DNA of 64,000 bases from Seriola aureovittata (taxonomy: Eukaryota; Chordata; Actinopteri; Carangiformes; Carangidae). The DNA lies in NCBI RefSeq assembly GCF_021018895.1, contig NC_079364.1:34107701-34171700 (forward strand), read 5' to 3'. Positions 1 to 11,740 of the stretch are shown piece after piece (positions within the stretch are counted from its first letter, which is position 1; every line of letters begins with the position of its first letter). A program made the position numbers and the translations under genes. The notes beneath the pieces are model-generated. The model was not told where the DNA came from. It did not search any database and worked only from the letters and a program-made list of their open reading frames with translations.

Positions 1-109
1 AGCTGACACAGAGAATGCTGCAGGGGTCTCTAATGATGACAGCGACAATAACAAGCATGCCTATGATCCATCCAACCGACAACCTTCTATCATAAGAACA
101 GATTCTAGT

Positions 110-1185
110 ATGAATCCAAAGGCTGGACAATTCATTAAGTATGTGGAAAGAGACACTGGAATTTCACACACAGCAAAAGTGCTTGGTCGAGCAGGAAAGG
201 CAACTGGAAAAAATAAGAACTGGTACAACCTGGAGTACACTGAGCCAGTTAGCCTTACTGGCACAAAAAGGTCAGCTGACCTTTCACAGGTTGACACAAT
301 ACAAATTGAACTATTGGACAGGGTGGAACAGTCATCTGACAGACAGCACGATGATGTACTTGTTACAAAGGATGTGTCATTTGAATCAGCTAAACTCACT
401 GAAATCAGTAACTGGGAGAAACATGGAGTGTTCGATGAAGTAAAAAAACATGGGACAGAAGTGCATTTCCACAAGATGGGTGTGCACACTCAAAGACACA
501 CCAGATGGCATAGTTCCAAAAGCAAGGCTGGTGGCGAGAGGATTTGAAGAGTTAAACACAAAAGATCTCCCAAAAGACTAGCCAACATGTACCACAGAGT
601 CTCTTAGACTACTCATGTCAGTGATATGTCAAAAGCGTTGGACACCCCACTCTATGGACATTAAGTCAGCATTCCTTCAAGGAAATTAGCTATCCCGAGA
701 TATTTATGTCCAACCACCACCTGAAGCTAAGAGTGAAGGAACTCTGTGGAAGCTGAATAAATGTGTTTATGGATTAAATAACGCATCACTGCACTGGTAC
801 AATAGAGTTAAAGAAACAATGTTGCAAACTGGAGGAAAGATGTCACAAGTTGACCCTGCCATTTTTTATGGGTTGGATGAAGATTGTAAAGTGTGTGGGG
901 TGCTTGATTGTCATGTTGATGATTTCATTTGGGGTGGTTCACACACCTTCGCAACAACAGTAATCCCTCGCCTGTAATCTGCCTTTCAAGTGGGCAGAGA
1001 AGAACATGACAGCTTTCGCTATGTAGGCATGGAGTATGTCACTGAAAATGGAATAACATGTATGCATCAAGACACGTGGACACCTCCCGAGCCGTGAGAC
1101 AGGATGCTCCTCTCACTGAAAGTGAAATTGATGACCTGAGATCAAAGATAGGTCAACTTCTGCCAGACAAAGTAGACCTGATATA
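110..1185 (+). pseudogene. Ty1/copia-type reverse transcriptase remnant
   Basis: This is the reverse transcriptase region of a copia-type (RVT_2) retrotransposon polyprotein. Reading across frames shows, in order, the block KARLVARGFEE (about 520-553), DIKSAFLQG (about 660-688), KCVYGLNNASLHWY (about 760-805) and the catalytic box CHVDDFIWGG (about 909-938), which has HVDD in place of the usual YVDD. The copy is dead. There is a frameshift near 470-500, a stop straight after the LQG box (near 688), another stop near 977 and a further shift before 1165. The front of the element (gag, protease, integrase, 5' LTR) lies outside the window. The frame then runs into the RNase H portion. Copia elements are a minor class in fish; I did not assign a clade. 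Confidence 0.85.
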
Positions 1186-1824
1186 ATGTTTGATACATGT
1201 GTCTTTGCAGCTAACATAAAACATGCTACTGTGCAGACTTTGCATTACACAAATAAGGTGGTGAGAAAGTTAAAATCAGAACAAGTGACACTGAAGTTTC
1301 AGAACCTGGTAAAAGACAGCTCTCTAAAGCTAGTGGTGTTCTGCGATGCTTCGCTGGGAAACCTTCCAGATGGTGGCACTCAAGGGGGACATTTCATTGT
1401 GCTGATGGGTGAGGAAGGAAGATTCTCACCTGTTTGTTGGCAGTCAAAAAAGATCAGGAGAGTTGTCCGAAGCACTATTGCTGGAGAAACACTTGCCCTT
1501 GCAGACGCTGTTGACAGTGCCATTTCCCTGTCTGATCTGTATGCCGAACTTACCACAGGGAATGTAACACAGCATGTCTTACCAATATTATGTGTCACTG
1601 ATAACCAATCCCTTGCTGATGCTATCAAGTCTACTAAGTCAGTGACAGAGAAAAGGCTCCGCCTTGAAATAAGTGGCATCAAGGAACTTCTCCAGAGTAA
1701 AAGAATCCAACAGATACTGTGGGCACCCACAGGAGAGCAGCTAGCTGATTGCTTGACAAAACGAGGTGCATCCGCTCTTCAACTCCTAAAGGCGCTCAGT
1801 GTTGGAGTGTGGAAACTGGAATAG
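1186..1824 (+). CDS. Ty1/copia RNase H domain (C-terminus of pol)
   Basis: This 212-residue open frame continues the copia polyprotein; the ATG at 1186 is internal to the original reading frame, so this is not a true start. The first 45 residues (including SRPDIMFD just upstream) match the linker after the reverse transcriptase. An RNase H domain follows, with the four expected acidic positions visible: D54 in FCDAS, E101 in AGETLAL, D139 in VTDNQSL and D188 in QLADCLTK. This domain stays open while the upstream RT is broken, which may be chance. It ends 126 bases before the 3' LTR, with a purine-rich tract (1919-1950) between them. It is very likely not expressed as an independent protein. 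Confidence 0.8.
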   Translation: MFDTCVFAANIKHATVQTLHYTNKVVRKLKSEQVTLKFQNLVKDSSLKLVVFCDASLGNLPDGGTQGGHFIVLMGEEGRFSPVCWQSKKIRRVVRSTIAGETLALADAVDSAISLSDLYAELTTGNVTQHVLPILCVTDNQSLADAIKSTKSVTEKRLRLEISGIKELLQSKRIQQILWAPTGEQLADCLTKRGASALQLLKALSVGVWKLE

Positions 1825-1918
1825 ACTATTCAGTTTGAACTGTAATATATGTTTGGTCACCTTGTTCTTACTTTTACATGCCTTTGGACATAAATTATAG
1901 ACTTTGATTTTTTTTGTT

Positions 1919-1950
1919 AAAGAAAAAAAAGAAAAAGAAAAGTGGGAGAT
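1919..1950 (+). promoter_or_regulatory. Polypurine tract of the copia element
   Basis: An almost pure A/G run ending in agtgggagat lies directly before the TG that opens the LTR. This is the expected position of the plus-strand priming site for reverse transcription. Confidence 0.7.
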
Positions 1951-2178
1951 TGTAAATGTTCTGTTTTTTCTGTTGCACACTATTATGGCACTTACGGTGC
2001 AGTCACTCAGTTAGAAGGCTTACAGTAATACCCAGTTTGCATTGCGCACTGCGCGGGGTTTCCGGTTTAGTCTATTATGTTGATGGCAGTGGCCACAGTG
2101 TTGTTATTTTTGCCTGAAGTTCTACTCAGTAAAATATGATAATACAAAGAAGAAGGTTGTTGTTATTGAGTTATCACA
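1951..2178 (+). repeat. 3' LTR of the copia element
   Basis: The sequence starts TGTAAATG immediately after the polypurine tract and ends TTATCACA, so it has the TG...CA ends of an LTR. It is 228 bases long, with AT-rich sequence near its 3' end. The 5' LTR is outside the window, so identity between LTRs and the target duplication cannot be checked. Confidence 0.7.
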
Positions 2179-2250
2179 TACAACATTTCTTCATTTTTAC
2201 TTCAGCATTTCAAACACTGCAATGAAATCATCTGCATCTAAGTCAATACA

Positions 2251-2627
2251 TTCATTCATTTTCTACCGCTTATCCTCTAGTAGGGTCGCGGGGGGCTGGA
2301 GCCTATCCCAGCATCTTTTCGGGCGAGAGGCGGAGTACACCCTGGACAGGTTGCCAGTCCATCGCAGGGCAAACACATAGAGACAGACAACCATTCACAC
2401 TCACAGCCACACCTATGGTCAATTTAGAGTATCCCATTAGCCTAGTCCCCATTTTGCATGTCTTTGGACTGTGGGAGGAAGCCGGAGTACCCGGAGAGAA
2501 CCCACACTTGCACGGGGAGAACATGCAAACTCCACACAGAAAGATCCCACGGCTGAGCCAGGACTCGAACCCGGAACCTTCTTGCTGTGAGGCTACAGCG
2601 CTAACCACTGCACCACCGTGCAGCCCT
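2251..2627 (-). repeat. tRNA-derived SINE with 12-base target duplication
   Basis: On the minus strand the element starts GGGCTGCACGGTGGTGCAGT and carries a pol III A box (tggtgcagtgg, complement of 2605-2615) and B box (ggttcgagtcc, complement of 2561-2571). It ends in a short ATGA-repeat tail. It is flanked by the perfect direct repeat taagtcaataca at 2239-2250 and 2628-2639, the mark of LINE-driven retrotransposition. The body matches a SINE type very common in teleosts. Confidence 0.85.
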
Positions 2628-2871
2628 TAAGTCAATACAGTCGGTTCAATATAAAACAATCCCAGTAGCCTGTATGGCAATCAACTTGCTCATTTTATGG
2701 GCAGGACGAGTCCTCTACAGTCAATGCTCCTGTATTATAACAAAAATAGATTGTAAGCTATGGAGGACAAGGGATGTCACAGGAAAGGCAATAAAGCATT
2801 TCCTTTAATAGTCATTTAAAAAATTAAAATAAGTATCCTTGGGTACCTACATAAGTAGTATACTATGGTCC

Positions 2872-3358
2872 AGGACAAGGGCCAGCGGGAGTACTGGGAG
2901 TTTTCCCAGGGCCTGCTGGACAATTGGGGTAAATATCAAAGTATCAAAACAGAGACAAAAACCTGCAGCTAAAAATAGACTGGAATGTGCCTTGATTGAC
3001 TCGCCCATAGTGTTTTGTGTTTACTGGGCCAGATGGTGATGGACAGGGCTGTTTAAATAAGATTGGCTATGGTCTACGCAATAGTTTCACATATCCCTAC
3101 CTCATAGCCAGTTCACTTTGGTCCACATGGATCTGTCCCACCCCCTCTCCCATCACTGTTGTCAATCATCAGACACTCCACATCAGAACATGATGTAACG
3201 GATGAAACACTGACCTGACCACTCGTCCGTGTATCCAATTGTAAAAAACATGTAAATACCAAACACCAACAGATTTTCAGCTGCAAGTTTTTCTCTCTGT
3301 TTTGATACTTATTGGCCCAATTGGCCAGCTGAGAAAACTCCAGGTACTCCTGATGGCC
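2872..3358. mobile_element. Palindromic MITE-like element
   Basis: The left arm (2881-2976) and right arm (3273-3358) are inverted copies of each other. For example, gtatcaaaacagag on the left pairs with ctctgttttgatac on the right, and ggagttttc pairs with gaaaactcc. The arms have diverged and the outer ends are not sharp, so no target duplication could be fixed. The roughly 300-base spacer has no coding potential. It is probably an old non-autonomous DNA transposon. Confidence 0.5.
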
Positions 3359-3469
3359 AGTCAGCCATTGACCTAACGCTATGTAGCAAATTAGGTAGTG
3401 TTGAGTCCAGATTCATTTTACCTTTTTATATATAACCAAACAGGACTTGCGCATTCGGTTGATGAAGTA

Positions 3470-3772
3470 TGCAGGACAACAGATAAAGTTCAACACGTCT
3501 AATTTATTAAAAGTATAGTCAAGCAGATAAGTTTGAGATTGCTTACAGAGCTCTGGACTCACCCTGCTCTGGTCTCGTCTAAGCAGAGTGCAGTACCTCC
3601 TTGTTTCAGACATTCATTCTTATACACACATTCTCTGTGTAACCGGGTCACTCCGCCTCTTCTCTCTTCACACCACTCTGACCTGAACCTGTTATCTAAA
3701 CATGTCATACTTGTACTTTCTTGTCTGTCCCTGTACATAATTCTGCAATCTCAAACGGCAATCAGTGTCACA
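3470..3772 (-). repeat. Possible solo LTR
   Basis: Read on the minus strand, the segment starts TGTGACACTG. It has a TATA-like gtataagaatg (complement of about 3615-3625) and a polyadenylation signal AATAAA (complement of 3503-3508) followed by a T/G-rich stretch, in the order expected for U3-R-U5 of an LTR. I found no matching target duplication, and the lower-coordinate end is uncertain. Confidence 0.35.
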
Positions 3773-5041
3773 ATGTTCATAAACAATCATAATCATCAGT
3801 TCAAGGCTGATTTGCCTTTTTAATCATACAATGCATACAGTCGCAAACATAACATATCCCTTCACTAGCAAGCAAAATCAAAGCAGAAATAGCTTGTGTG
3901 TGTGCACGCCTTGAGGTTAAAATAAATGTCACGATATATGAGGACTGACAGTGTTTAACATCACAACATGAGTTTCTGTACCTGAAGATGAAAATATATG
4001 TTACAAGATACAAAATAAATTCTATAATTTTTTATTGAATAATTGAATGAAAAACACTCATGTTTATCAGTTTGTGTAAGTACACCTATCATATAAATAT
4101 ATAAAATATTAATCATGAAAACAATTGTTTTAAGCAGCTGTACTGAAACTTAATATATAGCCCAGTGTAAGGGATATTTTAGAGAAACATGGTCAAAGGA
4201 CAGAAACTTAAGGTTAACGCATATAAAACAGGAGCAGTTTTACTCCCTGCAAGTCAACAACCAGGGTTCAGCCTCCTCTGAACTGCCTTCTCACACTGTT
4301 CACACACAAACAGCTGACTGTTCTTGAATGTAAATAGACTACTCTCATTAGAGTTCTTCTCTAGAATATATGATTGTTTGTTTTCTTCATATGTTGAATA
4401 ACTTGATGATATGTTGGTGAGTAGAGAAAGTGAAGTGGTGTGGAAGAATGTGAACTCAGCATTGCACTAATATAGTACTCAAAATACTGTATCTTCCCAG
4501 GGTCAGCAGGTCTGTACTGTACATAGAGCAAGGGGTGTGTGGAGCTGTGTGTAATAAAATAAAATAAAATCTGAACCTGCAGATAAATAAATAAATAAAT
4601 AAATGAGACCTCCCTTCGTATGTGGCAACAGAGTGTAGAGAAAGCTGCAGACAAGGTAAAACAAAGCTGTAGTGTTACAGAAAGCTGTTTATTCTGGAGC
4701 AATGCTGACTCTGAAGGTTAATTGCTCTAACCTTTCCCTCCTCCTCCTCTACCCTCCCCCTCTTCCATTCCTTATTTCTCCCTCACCTTCCTTTTTTGCT
4801 CACTTTATTTCATCTCCCTGACTCTGAAGGCAGGAGCAGCAGGACAGACAACCCTCCAGTACACGTCCTAAATTTTAAGACTTTCTTCTTTATATCTTCC
4901 ATCTATCCCTTCACCTCATCCTCCTCCTCTGCTTCCTCCAGTCCAGTTATTTGTAATCCCTCCATCCCTTTGTCATTTATTTGTTTACCTCCTCTCTTTC
5001 CTCTCCTGGCCTGACTCCCTCAGTCTCTCAGAGCAATAATA

Positions 5042-5043
<2 letters not shown>
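3773..5043. other. No gene recognised; simple repeats
   Basis: The stretch is AT-rich. It contains a short AAAAT-type tandem (4553-4570), an ATAA tandem (4583-4604) and a pyrimidine-rich stretch at 4730-5030. The open frames here show no recognisable protein pattern. Confidence 0.5.
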
Positions 5044-5089
<46 letters not shown>

Positions 5090-5101
5090 TGTGTGTGTGT
5101 G

Positions 5102-5143
<42 letters not shown>

Positions 5144-5146
5144 AGA

Positions 5147-5220
<74 letters not shown>
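5044..5220. repeat. (GT)n microsatellite
   Basis: About 177 bases of nearly uninterrupted GT, broken by single TA, TTAG and GAGAGAA changes. The Thr-His and Cys-Val open frames over it come from the repeat alone. Confidence 0.98.
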
Positions 5221-5224
<4 letters not shown>

Positions 5225-5471
5225 TAGACTCCATCTCAGTGCGGTTCTAAAGTGCTGAAATTACTGCTCCGTTCAATCTTGGAATCTCAGCCCCATCTCC
5301 CTCCCTCCAGCTGTTCTCTGGAACAGGGCTGGTGACTTTGTGTGAATGGATGAGACCAGCTAACTTATAGAAGGACACATTATCCATGTGAGGAAAATCC
5401 TCAGTTACTCTCTGTCAGTGTTGTTTGCTGATAAATAATTTCCACCCCTGGAGCCTTTGTTGTCAAGGAAA

Positions 5472-5526
5472 AGGACACATTTGAAGGAGACTTCAAAATA
5501 GGACAGTCTAGTCGGGCCTCTGTGAC
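5472..5526. repeat. Dispersed repeat fragment, copy 1
   Basis: The stretch containing catttgaaggag and gacagtctagtc recurs at 36420-36466 with several changes. It belongs to an interspersed repeat that I cannot name. Confidence 0.5.
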
Positions 5527-5735
5527 ACAATTGGTGGCCTCTCCATAGCAGGTTCTGGCTGCTTGGTTAATTGCAGGATCATGGCCAGGCAGTGGCATTT
5601 TCTCCCAGAGCCCAAGGGAAAGCCAGGCTACCCCTGCTTTATAGACTGTAGTTGTCATTTTAATAAAAAACACTTGGAATGTTCTGTGCTGTAGCTGTCA
5701 TCCCTCCTCTTCCCCATTCTCATTTCGTTAACTTT

Positions 5736-5839
5736 GTACCTTTAGACTACATGAGCTAGGCTAACAAAGAAACTCACACCTTTCTTCCCCACAACACCAG
5801 GTGATCTCAGTTGCCATTTTGAGTAGTTTCTTTGTTTAC
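5736..5839 (+). repeat. Fragment of the 1.49 kb LTR family
   Basis: This roughly 104-base block is closely similar to the interior of the long solo LTRs (18777-18881, and the minus strand around 40958-41062). It shares gagctaggctaacaaagaaa and the CCATTTTGAGTAGTTTCTTT block. It is not flanked by the rest of the LTR. Confidence 0.75.
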
Positions 5840-5974
5840 CACCATCAGACACAATCTTCATGGCCTCAAGGTCATCTGTGCCTGTCAAGGTAGTGTCAGG
5901 ACCGAGCAGATAGACCAGAGAGACACAGGTCTTTGGAAAAATAATGTCCATTTTTTTATTTACAAAAAGCAAAA

Positions 5975-6425
5975 AGGAATGTAGAGGACTGGATTCTTAC
6001 CCAGAGACTGCTGGATTTCCTGGAATGCTGCTACTGCCTCTTCTGTCCATAGAATCTAAATGGGGCATCTTGATCCTATCATATCAGTGAGTGTAGCAGT
6101 TCTGGCTGAAGAATTGGCGATGAACCGGTGATAGAAGCCAGCCAGAAAGGATCTCAATTGCTTCCAGGTCTGAGGCAGGGGGCAGGACTCAATGGCGTGG
6201 ACCTGTGGCTTGATCACTCCATTCCCAATGATGAACCCCAAGTCTCAGGCCTGGCGAAGACGCATTTTACAGGGTTAATGGTCAAGCCTGCAGATTGGAG
6301 GTGCTCCAGTACTTGCCTCACATGCTCGAGATGCTCCTTCCAAGTAGCACTGTGAATCACAATGTCATCAAGATATGCACAAGCATAGTCATCACATCCT
6401 CCATTACTGGTGGTGAGATTCATAT
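5975..6425 (-). pseudogene. Ty3/gypsy-type pol remnant (RT to RNase H)
   Basis: Read on the minus strand, the segment shows the gypsy reverse transcriptase catalytic box YLDDIVIHS (codons within 6345-6375), the AGLTINPVKC motif, the connection block RSFLAGFYHRFI, and the start of RNase H (WTEEAVAAFQEIQQSLG). A frameshift near 6235 and a stop near 6056 separate the pieces. No flanking LTR or gag is visible. It is an old fragment of a Ty3/gypsy element; the clade is not assigned. Confidence 0.85.
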
Positions 6426-6429
6426 TGTT

Positions 6430-7100
6430 GTAGTTTATGTTGCATTTCCCAAAACTGGGAACTGGGAACACATCTGTAGCTCACGTGATGCAGCTGTGAG
6501 GTGTGACATGTGCGAGCAGTGTGTTCCTGGCCTGATGTTAGCATTCAGCTAATTTGTGCATTATTGTATATGGGTTGTGTTTAAAGTCATTTGAACAAAT
6601 TGTATGTTAGTTGAAATTAGTTCAAAGTTGCCTCTCTGAAAAATTGACTGTGCTAGTGGTAATACTATGGACAGTGTTAACACAACACACTGCTGCTGGT
6701 CCCTTTACTTCATCTTTGTGTGTGAAATTTCAATCAATACCAGCACTGACTTTTGTGAACCAGTGTGCACTCAGCAGATGCCCATCACAGGTGGGTATCT
6801 CACCTGGAATAATGGATGTTGTGCTGATAAAATGCTGTAAGCACCAGTAATAGGAGTTTGATTGAATGTTGGCCTCAGGCCTGGTGGTTGGGATAAGCTA
6901 CAAACACACCTCCCCTGTGTTGCTGTTGCTCAGCGTGTTAGCTCTCTGTGTCTCCTGCATGGTGTCAACAGTCATTAGCTGTTTGGCCCAGAGGCTGCTG
7001 CAAGATGTGGATAATAAAACATGAGAACTGTTGGAGAACAAACAAAACAAAACATATGTCGCTTTCAAAGTAGCAGGTGAGGTGAGGGAAGAGACAGAGA
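6430..7100. other. Unassigned intergenic stretch
   Basis: I see no gene, inverted repeat or known repeat in this segment. The short open frames lack recognisable motifs. Confidence 0.4.
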
Positions 7101-7105
7101 ATTGG

Positions 7106-7629
7106 TGTCATGGTTTGCCATGGCAGACACTTTTTATTAGATTTGGTTTTACTTTTCTCACTTCCTGTTTTATTTTGTAATTTGTTTCCTTGTGTGTCTC
7201 AGTGTTTTGCTTCCTGTCTTGGTCCTGTTTTGTGTGTGGTGGTTGTCTGCCCCCCCCCTAATGTGTTTCACCTGTGTTCAATCACCCTTACCTCCCTTGT
7301 CTATATAGTCTTTGTGCTCCCCTTTGTCTGTGTCTTGTCTTTCTGTTTATCTCTGGGTTTGTCTTCGTCTGGTCGCGTTATCTGTTCCTCCGTGGTTCTA
7401 GCTGTTCAAGTCTGGTTTGTCTTTGTTCTGTTCTTGTTACCTGTTTATGTTGCCTGTAGTCATCCCCTGTGCTTCTTGTGTTTTGGTCTGCTGTTCCTTG
7501 TGGTTCCCTGTGCTTGTTTTTTAAGTTCTTTTGTGTAATAAACCTCTCGGCACCGTCTCCCCAAGTGTTGGCTGCATTTGGGTCCACCCTTACCCCTACT
7601 TACCCCTCAAACCCTAACAGTCCGTGACA
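7106..7629 (+). repeat. Solo LTR, gypsy-like, with 5-base target duplication
   Basis: The element starts TGTCATGG and ends CCGTGACA, so its ends are TGTCA...TGACA. It is bracketed by the perfect direct repeat attgg at 7101-7105 and 7630-7634. It contains a TATA-like ctatatag (7301-7308) and a polyadenylation signal AATAAA at 7537-7542, in the right order for an LTR. The internal region was lost by LTR-LTR recombination. A related LTR lies at 13551-14055. Confidence 0.88.
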
Positions 7630-7749
7630 ATTGGACTACGTTTGTGCCTGATACCATTTTTATTTCCTTTGTTTTATTTTATGGATCCATCTTTCGTTTT
7701 TTTTTATATATATTTTAATTTCAAGTTACCGAGAAACAACTACATCATT

Positions 7750-10700
7750 TAAGTTATGGGCCAATAAAATAAAACATGATTGATTGATTTAATTGTTTAT
7801 TAGAGTGCCCTGCACCTTCTGTGGTGCCCAGCCAATATGGGGTTACAAGACACTTAACCATACACTTGATGGCAACAAAGCAAATCATCATGTACACTTT
7901 GAAAGTTAATAACAAACCATCACATACACTTCCAAAATTAATATGAGGTTCAAATCCATCAATTATGTGGTATACAACTTCCTCTGTCTTAACAGCCAGG
8001 CTTCTCCTATGAATCTTTTCCAAAACAAAAGTCTCCACATTAAAAAGCCAACTCAACATGACAACACGTTGCTCTTCAGGAGTACCCTTATATCTGCCTA
8101 TCTCAATTGCCAGTGGTAAAGTACCAGTTCTCAGCTGAGCACACAAAGACCTTTGCATTCTCGGCAGATTTAGTTTTATATATGGTTCTGTATAATAATC
8201 ATCTTTAATTTGGATGTAATTTCTAAGCTTTGGCTTCCTACAGATTTCTTGTTTCCATTCTTCTTATAAACCTTTAACATTTTTTGTTTAGCTGCTTTTA
8301 TACTACATTGCAAGTTATTCCTAAATATGAAATTCAGATCGGCAATGGAGAAAACAGATGCGACCTCTCGCGTCCAAGGATGATTGTGTTTTTTGTCCCA
8401 GTTAAGTCTTTCTTCTGGCAACTGAACCAGGCAATTCCATAACCTCACAAGTTCACCTCTCTGCTTTACAAGAACCAGCTCCCATCTCATATCACCTTCA
8501 ATGGCTCGCTTAGCAGGAAATTTGTGCACCCCAAGAAAACATCTCATGGCTCTCTGAATTCTGATTCTGAATTGCATTACTGTCAGGGGAATCCTGAAAA
8601 CCCCAAACTCCTGCCGCATATAACAAAATTGAGCCTAAACATTGACTTATAAAGTTTTGAAAAAACTGAAAAACTAAGGTCCGGTAAGCGCTTAATTTTA
8701 TTCATCACTGACCCTAGCGCTCCTTCTAGCTGAATCTGCCAAGATTTTAACTCCTTCCTTAAAACTCATATGTTCATTGAGGACCAAACCAAGGTATTTA
8801 TTGGAAGTGGTGTACTTTAGAGATGTTGAACCAAACTTAAAAATATACTTGCTTTGTTGTTCATGTTGCTTTCTAAAATGTATTATCTGTGTTTTTACAT
8901 ATAAATAGCCAATCTCCATTTACTAGTCCATAGACTCAAAATATTTAACATTTTTTGTAAATTTATCTGTCTCTGTAATCAGCACAATGTCATCTGCATT
9001 CAACAGAACACTTAAATTCATATCATTAATTAGTATACCTAGGTTGGCTTGCATCAGTTCCTTAGCCAAATCGTTTACATAAAGGGCAAATAATTTAGGG
9101 GAGGTTACATATGGGTTGGGAAACCAGTCAGTCCTGAAATGATTTATTTTCAGACATGAAACCAGGGCTCTATACAAGGCTTTGATATAGAGTCCAGCAA
9201 ATTTGTTTTTCCCTTCTTGTAGTCTTGCTCTCACCACAGAGGATATAACATAAATATGGTCAATACATGCTCTGTTTTTCCTGAAACCATTCTGCTCACC
9301 CACCAATATTTCATAAGTTTCTAGTTATTGTAGTTATTGATTAAGCCTGTTATTAAGTATACTTGAATATAATTTGTACACTGTACTAATCAAACTAATA
9401 CCTTTGTAATTTAGTGGAACTCTAGGATCAACTTTTGCTGATTTAGGTATAGGTTTTATTGTAGATTTATTCCACACTGAAGGAATGATACTGTTCTGAA
9501 AACATATTTGAAATAGACAATGCAATATATATACCAGGTATAGACTTTTAAGGGCCTTATTCAGAAGCCATTCCACACCCACAGCTTTGTTTACTTTAGC
9601 TTTGTCTGCCACTAACTGCACATCCTCTAGAGTGATCTCATTATTGCAACAAATGTTTTGATCACAAACTGTGTAACTCAGCTTGTTTTCAAGATCATGT
9701 TTTACCCTAATATGTCCTGAAAAAACTGATCATTAAATAAAGAGGAGTGATTACATGCATACAGCTGACTGTAGTCCATTTCCAATTTTTTCAGTATCTG
9801 ATTAGTCTCAAAGGAAGATTCGCCATTTTCCTTTATAATCTCCATCGGAATCAGTTTACACTTCTGAGGCCTAATTTACTTATTTCCCCCTAAAATACCC
9901 TTGGGTTACTAAATTGCAATTGTTTTAGCTGCAGAGATTGTCCTCTTTTAAAACATCTCTTGGGATATCTCAACCTCCTATTAAAGTTAACCTGACAGCT
10001 TTTAAATTAATTCTTGAGAATCCTCCTTCTTTTACTCCGATCCTTGCACTTAAGAAACATTTTATCTCCTGATCTCAAGGCAATCCATAAATAACTCAGT
10101 TCGTCATTCCAGAATGTTTGCTTTATCCTGTAACATTTATTTGCCATGACTTTTCTAGCTTGAGAATATTTGTCAATTTCTACATATATAAGGCAACAGA
10201 ATGAATCATAACACTCATCAACTTTCTCCTGTGTTCTCTGACTGTTTTTTAATTGATTTATTACATTGAGAAAAGCATTATGGCATGTTTCGGAAGAAAG
10301 GAAGTTAACAGGACCATTTCTCTTTAACCTTTTCCCTTCTTGATAAGAGCCTACAGTGTTAAGATTGGAAGGATGATCTCCTGCTTGAAATCCCAGACAC
10401 AGCAATGAATTGTCAGGGAGTCTGCTCTGATCATGAATTAAGTCTAAGACTTCATCCCCCGCTTTTTCTGCAAGATTAGATGGCGTATAAACTCTAGATT
10501 CCAGACATGTATTTAAGTGACTGTGCGGTGTCACAGTATAATCTACAACTGCTTTGCCCCTTATGGAAATAGAAGTAAATTATCAAACTCTGGATTCACT
10601 ATCCTGTTAAGCACACAGCATTTAGAATCTTTGAGAAATTCAATAAAGCTCTCCCCATGTTTATTCTCCCCAGTACCCTCTGGCAGAAATGTCATCTGCT

Positions 10701-11740
10701 TCAACACAATCTTTCAGATTAGCAATACGACTATTCATATCACCACATATATAGACGGAGTCTACATCATTGGAATATATAAACACCAAAAAATGGCTGA
10801 AGACTAAATCTATATTCTGACTCCAAGGTGAGGTTTCTGGCAGGAAATAATGATAAAAGAGTATCATGAAAACCTGTGTTCAAATCACAAACAGAAAATG
10901 CCATCATATGCTTTATCCACAATTTTAACACAAAACAAGTCAAGGACAGTGTTCTTAACAAAAATACCAACACCTCCAGAGGCCTGACCGTTCTCAGTGG
11001 TTCAAACCAGGTAATCCATCAAATTCAACTACATTGCGGAATAAGTAATCTCATTTAGGGAGATAAAATGTGGATCAAGTGAGCGGATTAATACTTTCCT
11101 GAGTTTGAATTAGGTAGGCGTCCATCCATTAATATTCCAATGAACTAATACAAAGTGGTCAGAATTTACAGGCCGGACATGACCTCCTCAAACCGGATTG
11201 TCCCTTGGTGATGCTCCTGGGGGATTGCTACGCTTAATCAGTTAACCATTCAAGGCCATGTAAAAATCCTTCCAGGCCTGAGTTTCTCTGAGTAAAGTCC
11301 TGAGATTAAAATCCATCAGCCGTTCAGCATGTGATTTCACCGATGACACATAGATTCTCTGGAAGTGGTCACTATCCTTAATCTTAGCTTTTCTCTGGAG
11401 CACAGCCACCTTCTCCTCCACTGACTGCAGTTCCACAAAATGCCCACTTCAAGCTCCAGATTCAGTTGCATTTCTTTGGTTATTTATTCTAGCTCCTTTT
11501 TCATGATGCCTTGGTTTTCTGAAATCAGTTTCTCCACCAATCCACACAGACTATCAATTTTACTGTTAAATTGTTTTTCCATTGCATTTTGCATGTGATC
11601 CATTTTTGTGCCGAGTAACTTCAGTTCGTTCATTAGTGCAGCCTTTCTCTTATATTGTTTGCCATAAACTTGCTCAAAATAAGGCAATTCAAAGCTGTTG
11701 AGTACAGGTCCAACTTCTTCTTGATGTGACAAATAGGTTG
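7750..11740 (-). pseudogene. Long decayed LINE (ORF1-like, endonuclease, RT, C-terminal domain)
   Basis: One non-LTR retrotransposon can be followed on the minus strand. From its 5' side it has a charged coiled-coil-like ORF1 piece (about 11240-11730) and an apurinic endonuclease-like part with GGVGIFVKNT (about 10930-10990) and CGDMNSRI (about 10740). The RT blocks include LNYKGISLIS (about 9370-9410), EQNGFRKNRACIDHIY (about 9255-9300), and the catalytic box as NADDIV instead of YADD (about 8985-9000). It continues with KYLGLVLNEH (about 8770-8800) and a C-terminal region with LRTGTLPLAIEIGRYKG (about 8085-8135). Many stops and frameshifts break it. It is nearly full length in layout, but the 5' end is unclear. 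The clade is not assigned. Confidence 0.82.

Noticed and set aside
61..489. Open frame of 142 residues on the minus strand
   Set aside because: It is the antisense shadow of the copia pol reading frame on the plus strand.
2561..2627. tRNA gene-like A and B boxes
   Set aside because: They are the head of a SINE: the following body, tail and target duplication show retrotransposition, and the cloverleaf is not complete.
5028..5234. Long Thr-His and Cys-Val open frames over the GT tract
   Set aside because: They are produced by the dinucleotide repeat; similar frames occur over every CA/GT tract in the window.
7110..7538. 142-residue hydrophobic open frame
   Set aside because: It lies wholly within the solo LTR at 7106-7629 and reflects its T-rich composition.
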